Assembly (NCBI GenBank): GCA_028554755.1 | Contig: JAPTOF010000007.1 | Location: 12,199,001-12,263,000 of the forward strand | From: Cordia subcordata | Lineage: Eukaryota > Streptophyta > Magnoliopsida > Boraginales > Cordiaceae | DNA: 64,000 nt | Direction: 5' to 3' | Part shown: positions 23,800 through 36,120 of the stretch, piece after piece | Layout: each line of letters opens with the position of its first letter | Position numbering within the stretch: the first letter of the stretch is position 1 | Notes under the pieces: generated by a model | Told to the model about the DNA's origin: nothing | The model's input: only the letters and a program-made list of their open reading frames with translations | Database searches by the model: none | Made by a program: the position numbers and the translations under genes

Positions 23800-25153
23800 T
23801 TGCATCCTCCGGAGATAGTGAAAAATGGTTCTTGGACAGTTAATGCTCAAAGCACATGACAAGTGACAAATCAAAGTTCTTGTTACTCAAGGAAAAAAAT
23901 GGAGGATTTGTTACATTTGGTGACTACTTGAAAGAAAGAATCATTGGCATTGGAGATGTTGGTAACAAGTCTAAATTATGTATTGAGAATATTTTACTTG
24001 TACATGGTTTGAAACACAACTTGCTTAGTATTAGTCAACTATGTGATAAAGGTTTATTTGTTAATATTAAAGCTTCTTCATGTGAAATAGTTGATAAACG
24101 TGGTAATATTGTGTTTGTCGGCATGAGGCATGGTAATGTGTATACTTTTGACTTTGATGATTTGCATGATCAAAATATTAAATGCTTAAGTGCTATGAAT
24201 GACATGGCTTTGGCATAAGAGACTAGGGCATGCTAATGTAGATTCCATAAACAAACTTGCTAGTATTGATCTTGTTAGAGGTTTGCCTAAAGCTAACTAT
24301 GTCGGTAACAATGTGTGTCTTGCATGAAAACTTGATAAACAAACTAGAGAATCTTTCAAAAGCAAGAATGTGATTTCAACCTCTAGACCATTAGAACTTT
24401 TGCATGGACTTGTTTAGACCCAATAGGATTGCTCGCTTGGGTGGTACATTGTATGGTTTTGTGATTGTTGATGATTTCTCTAGATTTACATGGGTAATTT
24501 TTCTTGTACATAGAAATGGCACACCAAATGAGTTTAAGTTTTGCAAACATGTTCAAAATGAAAAAGGTTATTTGATTTTTACCATACGAAGTGATAGAGT
24601 TACTGAATTTACGAACCAATACTGAATTTACGAACCAAACTTTGAAATCTTTTTGTGATGAAAATGGTATCTCTCACAACTTTTCAGCACCAAGAACACT
24701 GCAACAAAATGAAGTTATTGAAAGGAAAAATCATTTTTTTTACAAGAAATGGCAAGAACTATGCTTTGTGAAAACAACTTGCCTAGCTATTTTTCGGCCG
24801 AGGCTGTCAACACTGCATCTTATATGATCAATCATTGCATCATTCAAAAAGTTCTTGACAAAACCCCTTATGAACTGTGGAAAGGGAGAAAACCAAATAT
24901 TTCATATTTCAAAGCTTTTGGTTGTGCATGTTACATTTTGAATGAAAAAGACAATCTTGGCAAATTTGATACAAAATCCGATGATGGAATATTTTTTGGT
25001 TATTCTTCATCTAGTAAGGCATATAGGGTTTATAATAAAAGAACCATGGTTGTTGAAGAGACTATCAATGTGAAATTTGATAAAGGTTGTTTTGATTCTA
25101 AATGTGATAATGTTGACATTGTTACTATTCAAAAGAATTTTGAGCAATCTTGA
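23800..25153 (+). pseudogene. Sirevirus protease and integrase (degenerate)
   Basis: The protease active site reads FLDS-stop-CSKHMTSDKS: the codon for the catalytic Gly of DSG is TAA at 23841-23843. KHNLLSISQLCDKG follows. The integrase zinc-binding part starts RLGHANVDSINKLASIDLV near 24225. Its core includes GFVIVDDFSRFTW, IRSDRVTEF and NEVIERKN, with the usual Gly of QQNGVVERKN changed. KTPYELWKGRKPNISYFKAF and DDGIFFGYSSSSKAYRVYN form the C-terminal part. Several frameshifts occur, including a short duplication of ACTGAATTTACGAACCAA near 24601-24638. Confidence 0.88.
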
Positions 25154-25442
25154 CCTAGATGAAGGAAATGAATCTAATGATGCATGTTATGAGGATAAAA
25201 AAGATGAGCATGTTGATATGCAATGTAATGATCAAAATGTGGTACATGATAAGCATGATAACTTGCCGAGAACTGATAAATTTGTTGGTTATTATCCCCT
25301 TCCCCAAATCATTGATGAACCCTAAAAAAGTGTTGAAACTAGATCTTCTTTGAGAAATGCATGTAATCTTCTTGCTTTCTTGTCTCAAGTTAAACCTAAA
25401 AATGTGCATGATGCTTGACTTGATGATAGTTGGATAAATGCC

Positions 25443-26900
25443 ATGCAAGAGGAACTTAATCAATTTGAAAGGAACAATGTATGGAAACTTGTTAAAAAGC
25501 CCAGAAATCATTCTATAATTGAGACTAAATGGGTTTTTAGAAACAAGTTAGATGAATCCAACATAGTAACTAGAGACAAGGTTAGATTAGTTGCACAAGG
25601 TTATAAACAAGAGCAAGGTATTGATTATGATGAAATCTTTGCTCCCATTGCTATATTTGAATCAATTAGAATGCTATTTGCCTTTGCATGCTTTATAAAC
25701 TTCAAATTGTATCAAATGGATGTGAAAAGTGCTTTTTTTTAATGGCTATATTGACAAGAAAGTGTATGTGGCTCAACCTCGGGGTTTTGAGGACCCTATG
25801 TACCTTAACCATGTTTTTAAGCTTGAGAAAACATTGTATGGACTAAAGTAAGCACCTAGGGCATGGTATTGGAGACTAAGTGGATTCTTGGTTGAAATGC
25901 TTTATAAGAGGTAAACTTGACTTAACTTGATTTGTAAAGTGTGATGGTAAAGATATACTAGCACAAATATATGTTGATGATATTATCTTTGGTGCCACTA
26001 ATAAATCTCTTTGTGAGAGCTTTTTTAAGTACATGCATAGTGAATTTGAAATGAGCATGATGAGAGAGCTCACATTCTTCCTTAGACTTCAAATCAAACA
26101 AACAAAGGAAGGAATTTTCATCAACCAATTTAAGTACACAAAAGAATTACTTAAGAAGTATGGATTTGACGGAGCAAAAGAGATGGGAACTCTAATGATC
26201 ACCTCCACCAAGCTTGATAAAGATGAAAATGGTAAACCGGTGGATGAAAGAGGTATACAGGTATGATCGGAAGCTTACTTTACTTAACCGCCTCTAGACT
26301 TGATATTATGTTTGCCATGTGCTTGTGTGCTTGTTTTCAATCTTGTCCTAAGGAGTCTCATTTACTTGCTATTAAAAGGATTTTTAGATAACTTAAAGCA
26401 ACATAAGACCTGGGCCTTTGGTATCCTAAAGGAACTAATTTTGAACTAGTAGGTTATTTCGATACCGAATTTGCCAATTGTAAAATCGATAGGAAAAGCA
26501 CTAGTGGAACTTGCCATTTTCTTGGTAATTGCTTAGTTTCATGGTCAAGTAGAAAACAAAATAGTGTAGCACTTTCAATGGCTGAAATAGAAAATATTGT
26601 GGTAGGAAATTGCGCTGCACAAGTTCTTTGGATAAAACAAACTTTGCTTGACTTTGGTGTTATATTTGAGCATGTTCCTATTATGTGTGATAATACAAAT
26701 GCAATCAATCTCACTAAGAAACCCAATTCAACAATCTAGAACTAAACACATAGAGTTAGACATTATTTTATTCGTGATCATGTGCAAAAGGTGATGTTAT
26801 GCTCAATTTTATTGATACCTTGCATTAATTAGCTAATATTTTCACAAAACTTTTGCATGAAAATCAATTTTTAAGCATTAAAAGGGAGTTGGGCATGTTA
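25443..26900 (+). pseudogene. Sirevirus reverse transcriptase and RNase H (degenerate)
   Basis: RT begins MQEELNQFERNNVWKLV and continues through TKWVFRNKLDESNIVTRDKV, GIDYDEIFAPIA and [11 protein letters not shown] frameshift in a T run near 25735 precedes [13 protein letters not shown]. The catalytic motif IYVDDIIFGATN is intact at about 25968. RNase H remnants after 26265 include SRLDIMFAMCLCACFQSC-like sequence, SWSSRKQNSVALS and the TKHIELD region near 26740. Confidence 0.88.
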
Positions 26901-26929
26901 CAGCTTTGAAAATTCATGTTTTGAAAATT

Positions 26930-27140
26930 GTTTTTGGGTATTGGTTGAGGGTATTGGCTAACTGATAAGGTCAACAGGTAAAGATAAAGTGCAACTTCTC
27001 TTACCAGGGGAGGCACCGGCTAGCCAGTGGGTGAGCTACTAATGATCTCTGCTCTCTAGTTTTACCAGCTGAGGGTACCAAGGGACCCCCTTATACCGGC
27101 TAGCTGGTAGGTAAGTTTTTAAACTTATATATATAAGAAT
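26930..27140 (+). promoter_or_regulatory. Motif cluster and TATA-like sequence upstream of ORF3
   Basis: The spacer between pol and ORF3 holds repeated short motifs (ACCGGCTAGC, TACCAGCTGAGGGTACC, ACCGGCTAGCTGGTAGGTAA) resembling the block in this element's left LTR at 21100-21270. It is followed by TATATATATAAG at about 27125 and a C/T-rich stretch before the ORF3 ATG. This layout suggests a second promoter for ORF3; that is inference. Confidence 0.4.
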
Positions 27141-27362
27141 TGGTTAGCTCGATTCTCATTCTCCTCGAACACTTTTCGAAATTTCACTTCTCTTTCTTAA
27201 AATCCTCTCTTCTAAACTCAAATTTCTTCCATTATTTCTCAAATTTCTTTCCATAAACACCTAACCCACTTCATTCAACTCGTCTATCACTTGAAATTTC
27301 TTTCCAAAATCACACCCATTTCATTCTCTCTCTTCTATTTTAAATCCAAAATTCTGAAACAC

Positions 27363-28680
27363 ATGGCTAACACTAGAGGAGGACAAAAAGGTGGTAGGGG
27401 ACGTGGGAAAGCATGAAGGGGTGTGCATGGAACAGGTCCTTCATATCCAAATAGTGCACAAACTTTGGGAAAACATAGGAAACAAGATGGTTCATCGTCA
27501 CCATCATCATCTTCATTATCATCAAGGGATTCTTCACCACAAAGGGACTACTCGGGCAAGCAAATAATCCCGTCTAAGTGCATTGTCCGTGATGAGCTTC
27601 AAAACATGAATATAGTTCAATTTATTGTTGATCAACGGTGGTTGACTTGTATGACTACTGAAGAATCAGTATATTTTGGGTTATTCCCTTAATTTTACGA
27701 AAATTTGAGTACTGATAACTTGTATAGCACTACCGTTACTTTTACTGTGGCTAGAGTTGAATTTACCTTAAGTAAAGCTGATCTTAGAAATATTTTCAAT
27801 CTTCCATATAATAGAGATGCTATGTAGCCATACGACTTTAGGGATTTTCCTATTAGAGTCACTAGACAGCCAATTTATGACTTAGCATGGGATGTACCTG
27901 GTGCACGTATTGATTTTTTTTGCCAAAACTAATGCAACTGTCTCTTGAAAACATGGCTTTAGTCAAATTAATTATGGTGAATATGGTATCTAGATTCATG
28001 CATGATGGAAACTTATACACAGATGAGACATACATCTTATATTTGTTGCATCAAGGCACAAAAATTGACTTACCTAATATCATTTTGTGCGACATGAAGA
28101 ATGTGATTGGTAGGAAGATGGGATTGCCCTATGGGATGCTTTTGACTAAGATCTTTAGGAACAAGGAAATTTCTCTGCTAGATCATAAGTTTATTCAATT
28201 TGATAGGAGTTAGAAATTGGATTCGGCTATTCTTAAGTCTATGCACATTTTCTACTGGAGAGGGAGATGGATGTATAAGAGAGACATTGATAATCTTTCT
28301 CTTGAAACTAAAAGGCTTATTGTTCCTAAGATGAGACTACCTTTTATTTTCCTCATGAGAATGAGGAGGACATTTTTGAACAAGAATTGGGAGAAGAGGT
28401 TGAGGAACAAGAAGATGAGGAATAAGATGACAAGGCACGGGGGCCGAATATGAAGAAGAAATAGGTCAACTCTCAGAGCTAATATCCAACAATGCTAATG
28501 ATCGGGTGATGAACCGCATACTTGATTGTATGGAGGCAATGAGTGAGGCGATACAATTTGGATTTAACACAGTGAATGCACAAGTTGATAGCTTAGCCGA
28601 GGCACAATAAACGAGAATTGAGGACTTGGCTAGAGATGTGTGAAAGATCAAGCTTCACATAGGAATTGTGGATGACTAGC
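27363..28680 (+). pseudogene. Sirevirus ORF3 (post-pol, envelope-like or plant transposon protein domain), degenerate
   Basis: ATG at 27363 gives MANTRGGQKGGRGRGKA, then TGA at 27414, then a Ser-rich stretch (SSPSSSSLSSRDSSPQRD). A conserved-looking body follows: RDELQNMNIVQFIVDQRWLT, FYENLSTDNLYSTTVTFTVA, RVEFTLSKADLRNIFNLPYN and a C-terminal Glu-rich and coiled-coil-like end. The equivalent ORF in the second Sirevirus is better preserved. Such third ORFs are often called envelope-like, but their function is not established. There are many stops and frame changes. Confidence 0.75.
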
Positions 28681-29161
28681 TTGGGCCTAGTCATTAGCTT
28701 GCCTCTTGTGTCCTTCTTTCTATTTTCCTAAATTCCCACTCCCATAGGATTTCCAAACATTTTATTTCATTTTGCTCTATTTAATTTTCTACTTTTAACT
28801 CTTGTTTTGGATGATTTTATATTTATAAATGCTTTCCTTCTATATGCTTGCTTATTTCTTAGTATTGGTGATTCTTAGTTTATATCTATATCATTATCTG
28901 CTAGGATTCTATGTATGCATGCTTGTAAGGAGCCAAATGATGATATCTCTTAGTATTGATGGCTCAACTTTATACCAATCCCCTTGTTTTTAAGGCTATG
29001 TTTTAATGATGCCAAAAGGGGAGAAGAGTTGTTTATATATATATATATATATATATGTTGATATCACTTTGATATGTTTTTAGCTAAATATACCTAATGC
29101 ACATGTTGAGGGGGAGCTATGTTCAATTTATAGCATTTTTTGTATAATGGGGTGTCATTAT

Positions 29162-29176
29162 AAAAAAGAGGGAGAA
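29162..29176 (+). promoter_or_regulatory. Polypurine tract of Sirevirus-like element 1
   Basis: AAAAAAGAGGGAGAA sits directly against the right LTR, where plus-strand priming occurs. Confidence 0.85.
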
Positions 29177-30901
29177 TGTTGGATTTATATGTTTTAATTA
29201 AGTTTTGATGATGTCTTTATTATGCTATAAATTGTTTAAATTTCTTTTTCTTGAGTATAATTGAGCGTAGCTTGAAGACTTGAGTATTATGAAGTCTTGG
29301 TGATCAAATTGGAGGCATTTGAAGATCTTGAAGCTTGAAGTACTTGGAGATTCATAGAAAGTCTTCTTAGTTTTTATCTTGTCAAATTGATCTGTGTAGA
29401 TGGACCTTATTATGAGCTCAAATGCATTGCATTAGCATGTGCATCTTTTGTATTTTAGATCACCTTTTCTCTTTAATGTGCACTTCATCAAAATGACTTT
29501 ATTTGTACATTTGCATTTTATTCTCTGTAGTTTTTTTTTTCCATAAAATAAGAATAAATTAGTTATAACATGCTCTTATGTCTTCTGACTAGTGGTATAT
29601 CTATGTATATATGCATTAGTATGAGTGTCTAACATATATTTAACCTATTTCCTACAGTAAAAGATTTTTAACCTATAAGTGTAACTTTACACTTTGGGCA
29701 CTTGCTTTACATGTTGGATAATATCTTGAATATTGCATGAGCATGTAATCTAGCATGTTTTTCACCTAAATCCTGTAGTATTTTTAAGATTATTACACTG
29801 CTTTCATGATTTAAGCTTAAGTTATTGCTTTACTCATTGGTCAATAGCATTGCATGATGTATATATCTTTTAGCTTGGAAAAACATGCGCTTTTATGCTT
29901 CTTGAATCAAATTCCGATAGAATTTTTAGTAAAACAAGTTATATTTGCTTTATATAACTTGCATAAGGTATATATGATTTGTATACATGTATATAAGTAT
30001 ATATGCAAGTTGCTTGATTTGACCATTGCAAGAAACCTTCTCTGTTGCATAAATAATCTGCAAGATTATATTGTTTAAGCCAAATTGAGCATTGCATTTA
30101 ATGTTTGGTTAAAATAGATAAGTTGCATTTATGAGATATGATAGGTTTTGTGCTTGGTATATGTATAGAGCATTGCAATTTGCACTGGCTAATTGGTAGG
30201 GTTAGCCAGTAGATGTAATTTTCTGCAATACATTTTTTGAACATTGGAATTTTACTTTTGGCTATTATAAATGCATTCCATACCCCAAACACTAGATACA
30301 ACTTGATCAAGAGCATTTATTCAAGTGTTCTAACATTCAATACTCTCTCTTGCAATCTTGCTTCATTTATTTCATCTTCATTGATTGTATATCATTGATA
30401 TTCATTGTTCAAGTCTTTGAGTTCATAAATTGCCTATCTACTTAGAGCAATATAAGAAGGTATATATATCTCTTGTACACTTGCCCATAGAAGTTCTTGT
30501 AAAAACTATCTCTTACTATTACATCGGGCGTGTTCTTTACTCTTCTGTAGCATAGTTGTGACGAACTTTCTATCAAACAGTGAAAGGCTGAAATCCTCAA
30601 GTATTGGGTTAGTACTTGTGGTCCTTGTAGTGAAGCATGGATTGTGATCGTTGTTCTATGCTTCTACAACGTACTAAGTAAGAAACCGATTCACTACTGA
30701 AATTTTCGAAACCCTAAGGGTGAGAGTTGGAACCACTCTAAATCACTGCGTTTGATCTTCTAACCCTAAGTTCTTTACGTTTCAAGTAGATTTTTTCATA
30801 TATTATATGTATTATTGCTTGAATCGTTTGTTAAAAGTTTTTAAATGTTTTTTGTGCCATTAATCCAATCCACCCCCTCTTGGTTCATTCTTTGGGCAAC
30901 A
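29177..30901 (+). repeat. 3' LTR of Sirevirus-like element 1 (1725 bp)
   Basis: It pairs with 19986-22005 but is about 295 bp shorter, mainly through loss of the motif block after TTGCAATTTG near 30180. It ends GGGCAACA next to ATAGG. Confidence 0.92.
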
Positions 30902-30906
30902 ATAGG

Positions 30907-31206
30907 CAATTAATAAAAATTAATGAGATGTGAAAATTTAATTTTAGGCTAAAGGAAAATGAAAATATCACTCAAAGAGAATGAAACATAAAGAAAATGC
31001 CATTTCCTTTCACGAGTTAGTGTAAATCCCGAACTTCACCATGAACTTTTATTTTCTACCCATTTCTCCCCATGATATCAAGTTTTGCTAAACAATTATT
31101 TGTCTTTAATTATTTTCAATTTTTTGTTTTATGCTTCTAAAATGTTGGTTCATTATTAAAAAAATTATACCTTGAGCTAAAAAAATTAGATTTAATTCAA
31201 TATATA

Positions 31207-31239
<33 letters not shown>

Positions 31240-32402
31240 ATGTTTGTATGTCTATGTATATATTTATATGTGTATATAGAACAATATTTTGTTTAAATTT
31301 CTTCTTAATTTTGTGAATAATGCAAATTTTTTATAATAAACTATTTTTCATTTCTATTTTTAAATGGTTAACTAACAATAAAAATGATGCATAAGGATAG
31401 GATATAATAGAAAAAAATATTTGAAAATAAAGTTAATTTTTCTCTAAGAGTGTGTATAAGTTCATATTTGTAAAATAATTTCATTTTCTTCTTATATTTC
31501 AATTAATTCTTTTGTGATTCTTCATTCTACTATAGAGTCATTTATTGAATGATTTAATTTTTTTTTCTATTATTTTTTTGTTTTTTTGATTGTAGAAATA
31601 AAGGAGACAATAAGCTTTCTTTGGAATTAATTTCATAGATGAATATAGGAAAGAATTAAAACTTTATAGGGAGAGTTTTGGATTTCGATTAAAACTAACG
31701 GGGCAAAATGGGATTCTCTCATGAAATATATATAAATGTTAATATGTCATCACACAAATACATTAAAATACTTATGTGGCAACTCCTAACACTTAAAGTA
31801 TAATTTTATAATGTTGTATATTATAGATATAAATATAAATATAGACAAATGTTAGCATTTCAATTTTTTTTTGGTGTAATGATACCTTATTAAAGCAAAG
31901 TATTGTATTTACTTATGTCTTTTCTTTTATCTTAATGAGTCTTGTGTAGCATTTATTTTGCTTGGGTATTTTGTTTTACAAACTAACTATGAATATTTGA
32001 ATTGAAAAAATAATCTAATTCTAATCCCAAGAATTTGAAATTCTATTCTAAATTTTATTTTATTTTTCTCATTTCAATTTTAAATTTAATTCTGGTTGAC
32101 AATATTAAATTATAATTTTGAAATTTTATATTAAATTTTATTTCAAAATTTTAATTTAGTTCTAACTTAAAAATTAATCTTTTAATTATTATAACTGAAA
32201 TAAATTCAAACTAGTGTAACACTTGTCCATTGCATGGGTTAAAAAATTATATACCAAATTGGAATATTAAATGAATTATTTTCATTTAAAAATACAAATT
32301 AATGAGTAATAAGTATTTAAAAAAATTTTCATAAATATTTAACAATTCAATATTTAAAAAATAATATTAAATTGTACTTTATGTTACTCTATCAAATATG
32401 AT
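30907..32402. repeat. AT-rich dispersed repeat region with a TA/GTAT microsatellite
   Basis: There is no gene. Sequence from about 31740 to 32210 repeats the family seen at 18800-19700 (for example TAATGATACCTTATTAAAGC followed by the ATTAAATTATA and TTAGTTCTAACTT phrases). A (TA)n(GTAT)n microsatellite lies at about 31200-31265. At 32211-32214 CTAG begins a possible minus-strand Helitron end. Confidence 0.55.
32211..32245 (-). mobile_element. Possible degenerate Helitron 3' terminus
   Basis: On the minus strand this reads ...AACCCATGCAATGGACAAGT then GTTACACTAG followed by T. The last ten bases are identical to the end of the Helitron at 18551-18560. The stem is poor, and the 5' end was not found, so this is a decayed or partial copy. 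Confidence 0.4.
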
Positions 32403-33792
32403 TGTAGGTGCAAATATCTTAAGGGGGAGGGGTGAATTAAGATATATATACTAATTTTCATTTTTAAAAATTCACAGAAATTCAACTATATCAATCAAGC
32501 AACATATCAAACATAATGTAATCAATATAAATAAATAGAAATAAATAAAGTGTAGAAAGAAGGAAGACAAACGATTTTAAGGTGGTTCAGCCAAGCCTAC
32601 ATCCACCACCCAGGGAATCATCCCTTAGGACTTCAACAATCTTCACTAAGTGCTTCTTCAAATCTTGGTGAAGCAAAGACCAATTTTTTACAACTCTTTG
32701 AAGCCAAACTTCAAAGAACCCAGAGTCCCACTCTTTAGGATTTTTCCACACTTTTACAAGCTTTAATGGATGTCTCTCTCAAGATTTCTTAGCTCACAAA
32801 GTGTGTATACAATCAAGAAGAATAAGAAATGATGAAGAATTTGTAATTTCTTCTTGAAAGAGAATATAGCAATAAATGGTGCTCTTGAAAGCTAAAAAGT
32901 ATTGCAAGAATAGCTCAAAGATCAATTGGAAGATGATATATGATTTTGCAAGCTTGAATTGATGATCTGAATGAGTTTTGAAGATATATTTAAAGAGATT
33001 TGAGAGTTAGGGCTTTGGTGGATGGAATAAAATTGGAGAAAATGGCCAGAATGGGAATAAATGGCTAGTGCATTTATTACAGTATTTTGCTTAGTCGGTC
33101 GACTGGCTGGGTCATCCGGCCTCTCCTTAGCCTTCTCTGACTAGGTTAGACACCTTAGCCGGTCAACTAACTAAGGGGTCCGACTTTTTCTTCCCCTTCT
33201 CTATTTTGGTCGGGCGACCCTCCCTGGTCAGCCGGTCAACTGGCTGGGGGGTCCGGCCACTCCAGAGACAGAAGTAAAGCCAAACTTGCTTGAAAACTTT
33301 TTTAAACACAATTATCAACTTTCCATAACTCAAAATCATCTTAAGGCATTCTGTAAATACTTTTTATGACTTAGAAACACTTTGAAACACATATTTACTA
33401 AATGTGCATTCAAAATCATCTATGCTTTTGTGAAATCTAATGTGCATGAGATTTAAATTGTTTGCATTAACAAAATAAAGATTTGAGCCAAACACTTACA
33501 ATACTTAGGCATTTCAGAAGAAGAGCAAGAATGTCCAATATCTCTTATGACTCCTCTTCTCCTCCTTATGCCTTCTCATCTTCTTCTTCAAATAATGCTC
33601 ATTTGCTCATCTTCTTCTTCAAATAATGCTCATTTGCTCATCTTCTCCCATCTTCTAAGCATTTATCTACTCATCTTAGCATTTATCTACTTATCTTAGC
33701 ACTTATCTTCACAAGATGCTTTTTAGTAAAATAATTATAAATGCGTATCAATATTTTCATCATCAAAATTAAAAACTAGTATTTAGCCAACA
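32403..33792 (-). repeat. 3' LTR of Sirevirus-like element 2 (1390 bp)
   Basis: It pairs with 42841-44189. It contains a cluster of CGGTCGACTGGCTGGGTC-type motifs at about 33090-33260, and a short internal duplication of CATCTTCTTCTTCAAATAAT followed by GCTCATTTG near 33575-33640. Confidence 0.93.
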
Positions 33793-34293
33793 ATCTCTCC
33801 TTTTTTGATGAAGACAAATTATTAAAGATGTGAGCATTTTACTCCCCTTTAATATAAGCATTCTTTTTCAAGTGAAAATCATTTTAGGAAATGGTCCTCT
33901 TGTCGAATTTAGCTTATGCACATTTTGAACCTCAAGGAATCAACTTAATAAGTGCTTACACAAGCAATTATCAAAACAAATGGCTCAATTCACAATTAAT
34001 CAACTCAAGCAAATCAAATCAACTACTAGTTCAAGCAATCACAAGTCATCAACTCAAGCAAATCAACTACTATGTCTAATAGACAAGCTATATGTGCTCA
34101 CACAATCAAAGTAACAAACTTTATGTGCTCTGCTCACACAATCAAAGTAACAAGCTTTATGTGCTCCTTTCCCTTCTCCCCCTTTGGCATCATAAAAAAT
34201 CAGGGAGGAAGAAAATGCAAGAAAAAGAGGTAAGCATAATTCATAAAAGATTAATTCATGAAATAGAAAAATGATAAAGTAAAAGCAATATCT

Positions 34294-35890
34294 CTAGTCA
34301 GAAATTGAAAACAAACTAAAAAGGTTAACTAAAAATTGTTTTCTAGTACTAAAAAAAGGAATTTTGAAGGATAGAAGATCATGGGGCATGGTCATGGCGA
34401 TCTCTAAAGTACTGCTGCATATCAAAATGCATGCTTGCCCTTTCTGAATCAATGTGCTCCCTTTAGCGATAAGCTCAGTCCATTGATTGTTCATTGTAGT
34501 CCTCATTTCTCCCATCCCTGTATTTAAAGCTTGCAACTGTTGGAGAATCTATGCCATCACTGAGGGGTCTTCTTGTTTTCCCATGGAGCTAGAACCTGCA
34601 CCTCGTTGCATTTCAACTCGTCATTGTTCATCAATACACTCCTGTGCTCGGGATTTTCTCATTATTCTCCTAAGTGTAACCTCATCAGGAGACATCTCTT
34701 TATCCCCAGAAGTGCTAACAACCATAGGGATTGTTCTTGGTATACCTAAGTTAGCTTCCCCTCTTGTTCTAGCTCTTCTTCTTCTTCTCCTAAAGTAACA
34801 TCTATTCCCTCAAATACATCATCAATATGTTGTGCATCTGGCACATAGACGGGATTAGTAAAAGTAGTCCCATTTTTAGTTCTAGATTTGATTGCTGCCT
34901 GGATATCTTGTGGTAAGTTTCTGAATGTCTCTTTGTTTATTGGTTCACCATTGTACCAATAAATCCCCATAAAGTTCATGAAGAGCATATCAAAATTCCA
35001 AGCAAACTTCCTAAATGGTGCATTTGAGGAAATGTTAAAATGAGCGAAAATATACATTAAGGTCATGCCATACATCGAACTGGTTGTCTTTCCTCCATCT
35101 TTTCCACTTATACGCAGCATATGTTGTAGAATAAGAAAAGGCAATGCTATCTTATTTCTTTTGTTGATGCTATAATAAATATAAGCATCCATAACCGAGA
35201 TCTTTCCATCATTAATGTTCCTAGAAAGAATTACTTCATTAATGATTTTAAAAACAATTCTCTTGTTGAAATCAACATCCCTCAACAATGGAAGAATTAA
35301 ATCTAGAATCTTAGGCCCTACATCCCTCCACATGTATTCTATAACATCTCCAGGTATGCTAGTACCCTTAATCCCATTCGGCCAACCTTGACTATTATAA
35401 TGACCTTCTCCTTCCATAGGCATCTTAAAGATTTTATGCAACTTATCCTCATTATGTATAAAACTAGTCCCACAAACGGTTGCTATTAATTCAAAAATTG
35501 GACTCCTATGATGCACCTCAAGATTTTCATAAAATTCTATTACCAACTTATCTTAAGCATCACAATGTAAGTGCATGAACATATACCAATCCTCAAACAA
35601 TGAAAGAACATCAGTACCAACAAAATATGAGTCTACAAGGAATTTACCGTACAAAATCAAATGCTTTCCTTGAATCTTTAATACATTGCGTTCTAGCCCT
35701 TTTTCCTCTTCTCCCACGTTCATGACCTCTAGCCCTTGGATTCACTATGATTTCACGTAGTTTTTGAAAATTGAAATGGTGAAGACTTTTTTTGATGTGG
35801 GTAATGAGAATATAGAAAGAATTTTGAGAGAAATTGGTTGAGATTTCAAGAATCAAAGGTGTGTTTGAGAGAGTTTTAGGTTAGGCTTAA
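34294..35890 (-). pseudogene. Sirevirus ORF3 (post-pol plant transposon protein domain)
   Basis: The longest intact segment is 266 codons (34746-35546): VIEFYENLEVHHRSPIFELI, WPNGIKGTSIPGDVIEYMW, KRIVFKIINEVILSRNINDG, RNKIALPFLILQHMLRISGK, NKETFRNLPQDIQAAIK and a Glu-rich end. Upstream, after one TAA and a frameshift, a basic start NPRARGHERGRRGKRARTQC parallels the MANTRGGQKGG start of the other Sirevirus. The expected ATG is ATA at 35756-35758. The C-terminus continues in another frame with MQALNTGMGEMRTTMNNQW, coiled-coil-like. Function is unknown; envelope-like is a traditional label only. Confidence 0.8.
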
Positions 35891-35944
35891 GAAATTTGGA
35901 AGAATTAAGTGATTTTAGGGTTAAAAGCCTCAATTTTAACCCTA

Positions 35945-36120
35945 TTCGCATTCAGCTGGTCAGCTGGCTGGTCGCGGAGGTTGACCGGCTGGATCAGAGA
36001 GCACCTAAAAATTTTTTATTTAGTTGGACGCCCTATAGTTGCTGTCGGTCGACCGGCTGGGTCAGAAAATACCCAAATGCAATTGTTTCATGCCCAAGCC
36101 ATATAAACACATATATATGC
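35945..36120 (-). promoter_or_regulatory. Palindromic motif cluster and TATA-like sequence upstream of ORF3
   Basis: Copies of GGTCGACCGGCTGGGTC and close variants lie between pol and ORF3. The same motif type occurs in this element's LTRs. TATATATG and TTTATATGG on the minus strand at about 36100-36120 precede it, and a C/T-rich leader-like stretch follows. A separate ORF3 promoter is plausible but inferred. Confidence 0.4.

Larger units (their letters stand above)
19986..30901 (+). mobile_element. Sirevirus-like Ty1/copia retrotransposon 1 (10.9 kb, degenerate)
   Basis: The LTRs start TGTTGGATTT and end GGGCAACA, and are flanked by the perfect 5-bp duplication ATAGG (19981-19985 and 30902-30906). 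After the left LTR comes a Met-tRNA-type primer site, then gag, protease, integrase, RT, RNase H, a third ORF after pol, and the polypurine tract AAAAAAGAGGGAGAA before the right LTR. Large LTRs, a long gag with two zinc knuckles and a coiled coil, and a post-pol ORF fit the Sirevirus (SIRE/Maximus) lineage. Numerous stops and frameshifts disable it. Confidence 0.93.

Noticed and set aside
33575..33725. Repeated CATCTTCTTCTTCAAATAAT-type units suggestive of a CRISPR-like or tandem array
   Set aside because: There are only two to three adjacent copies with no spacers of uniform length. This is a local duplication within a Sirevirus LTR.
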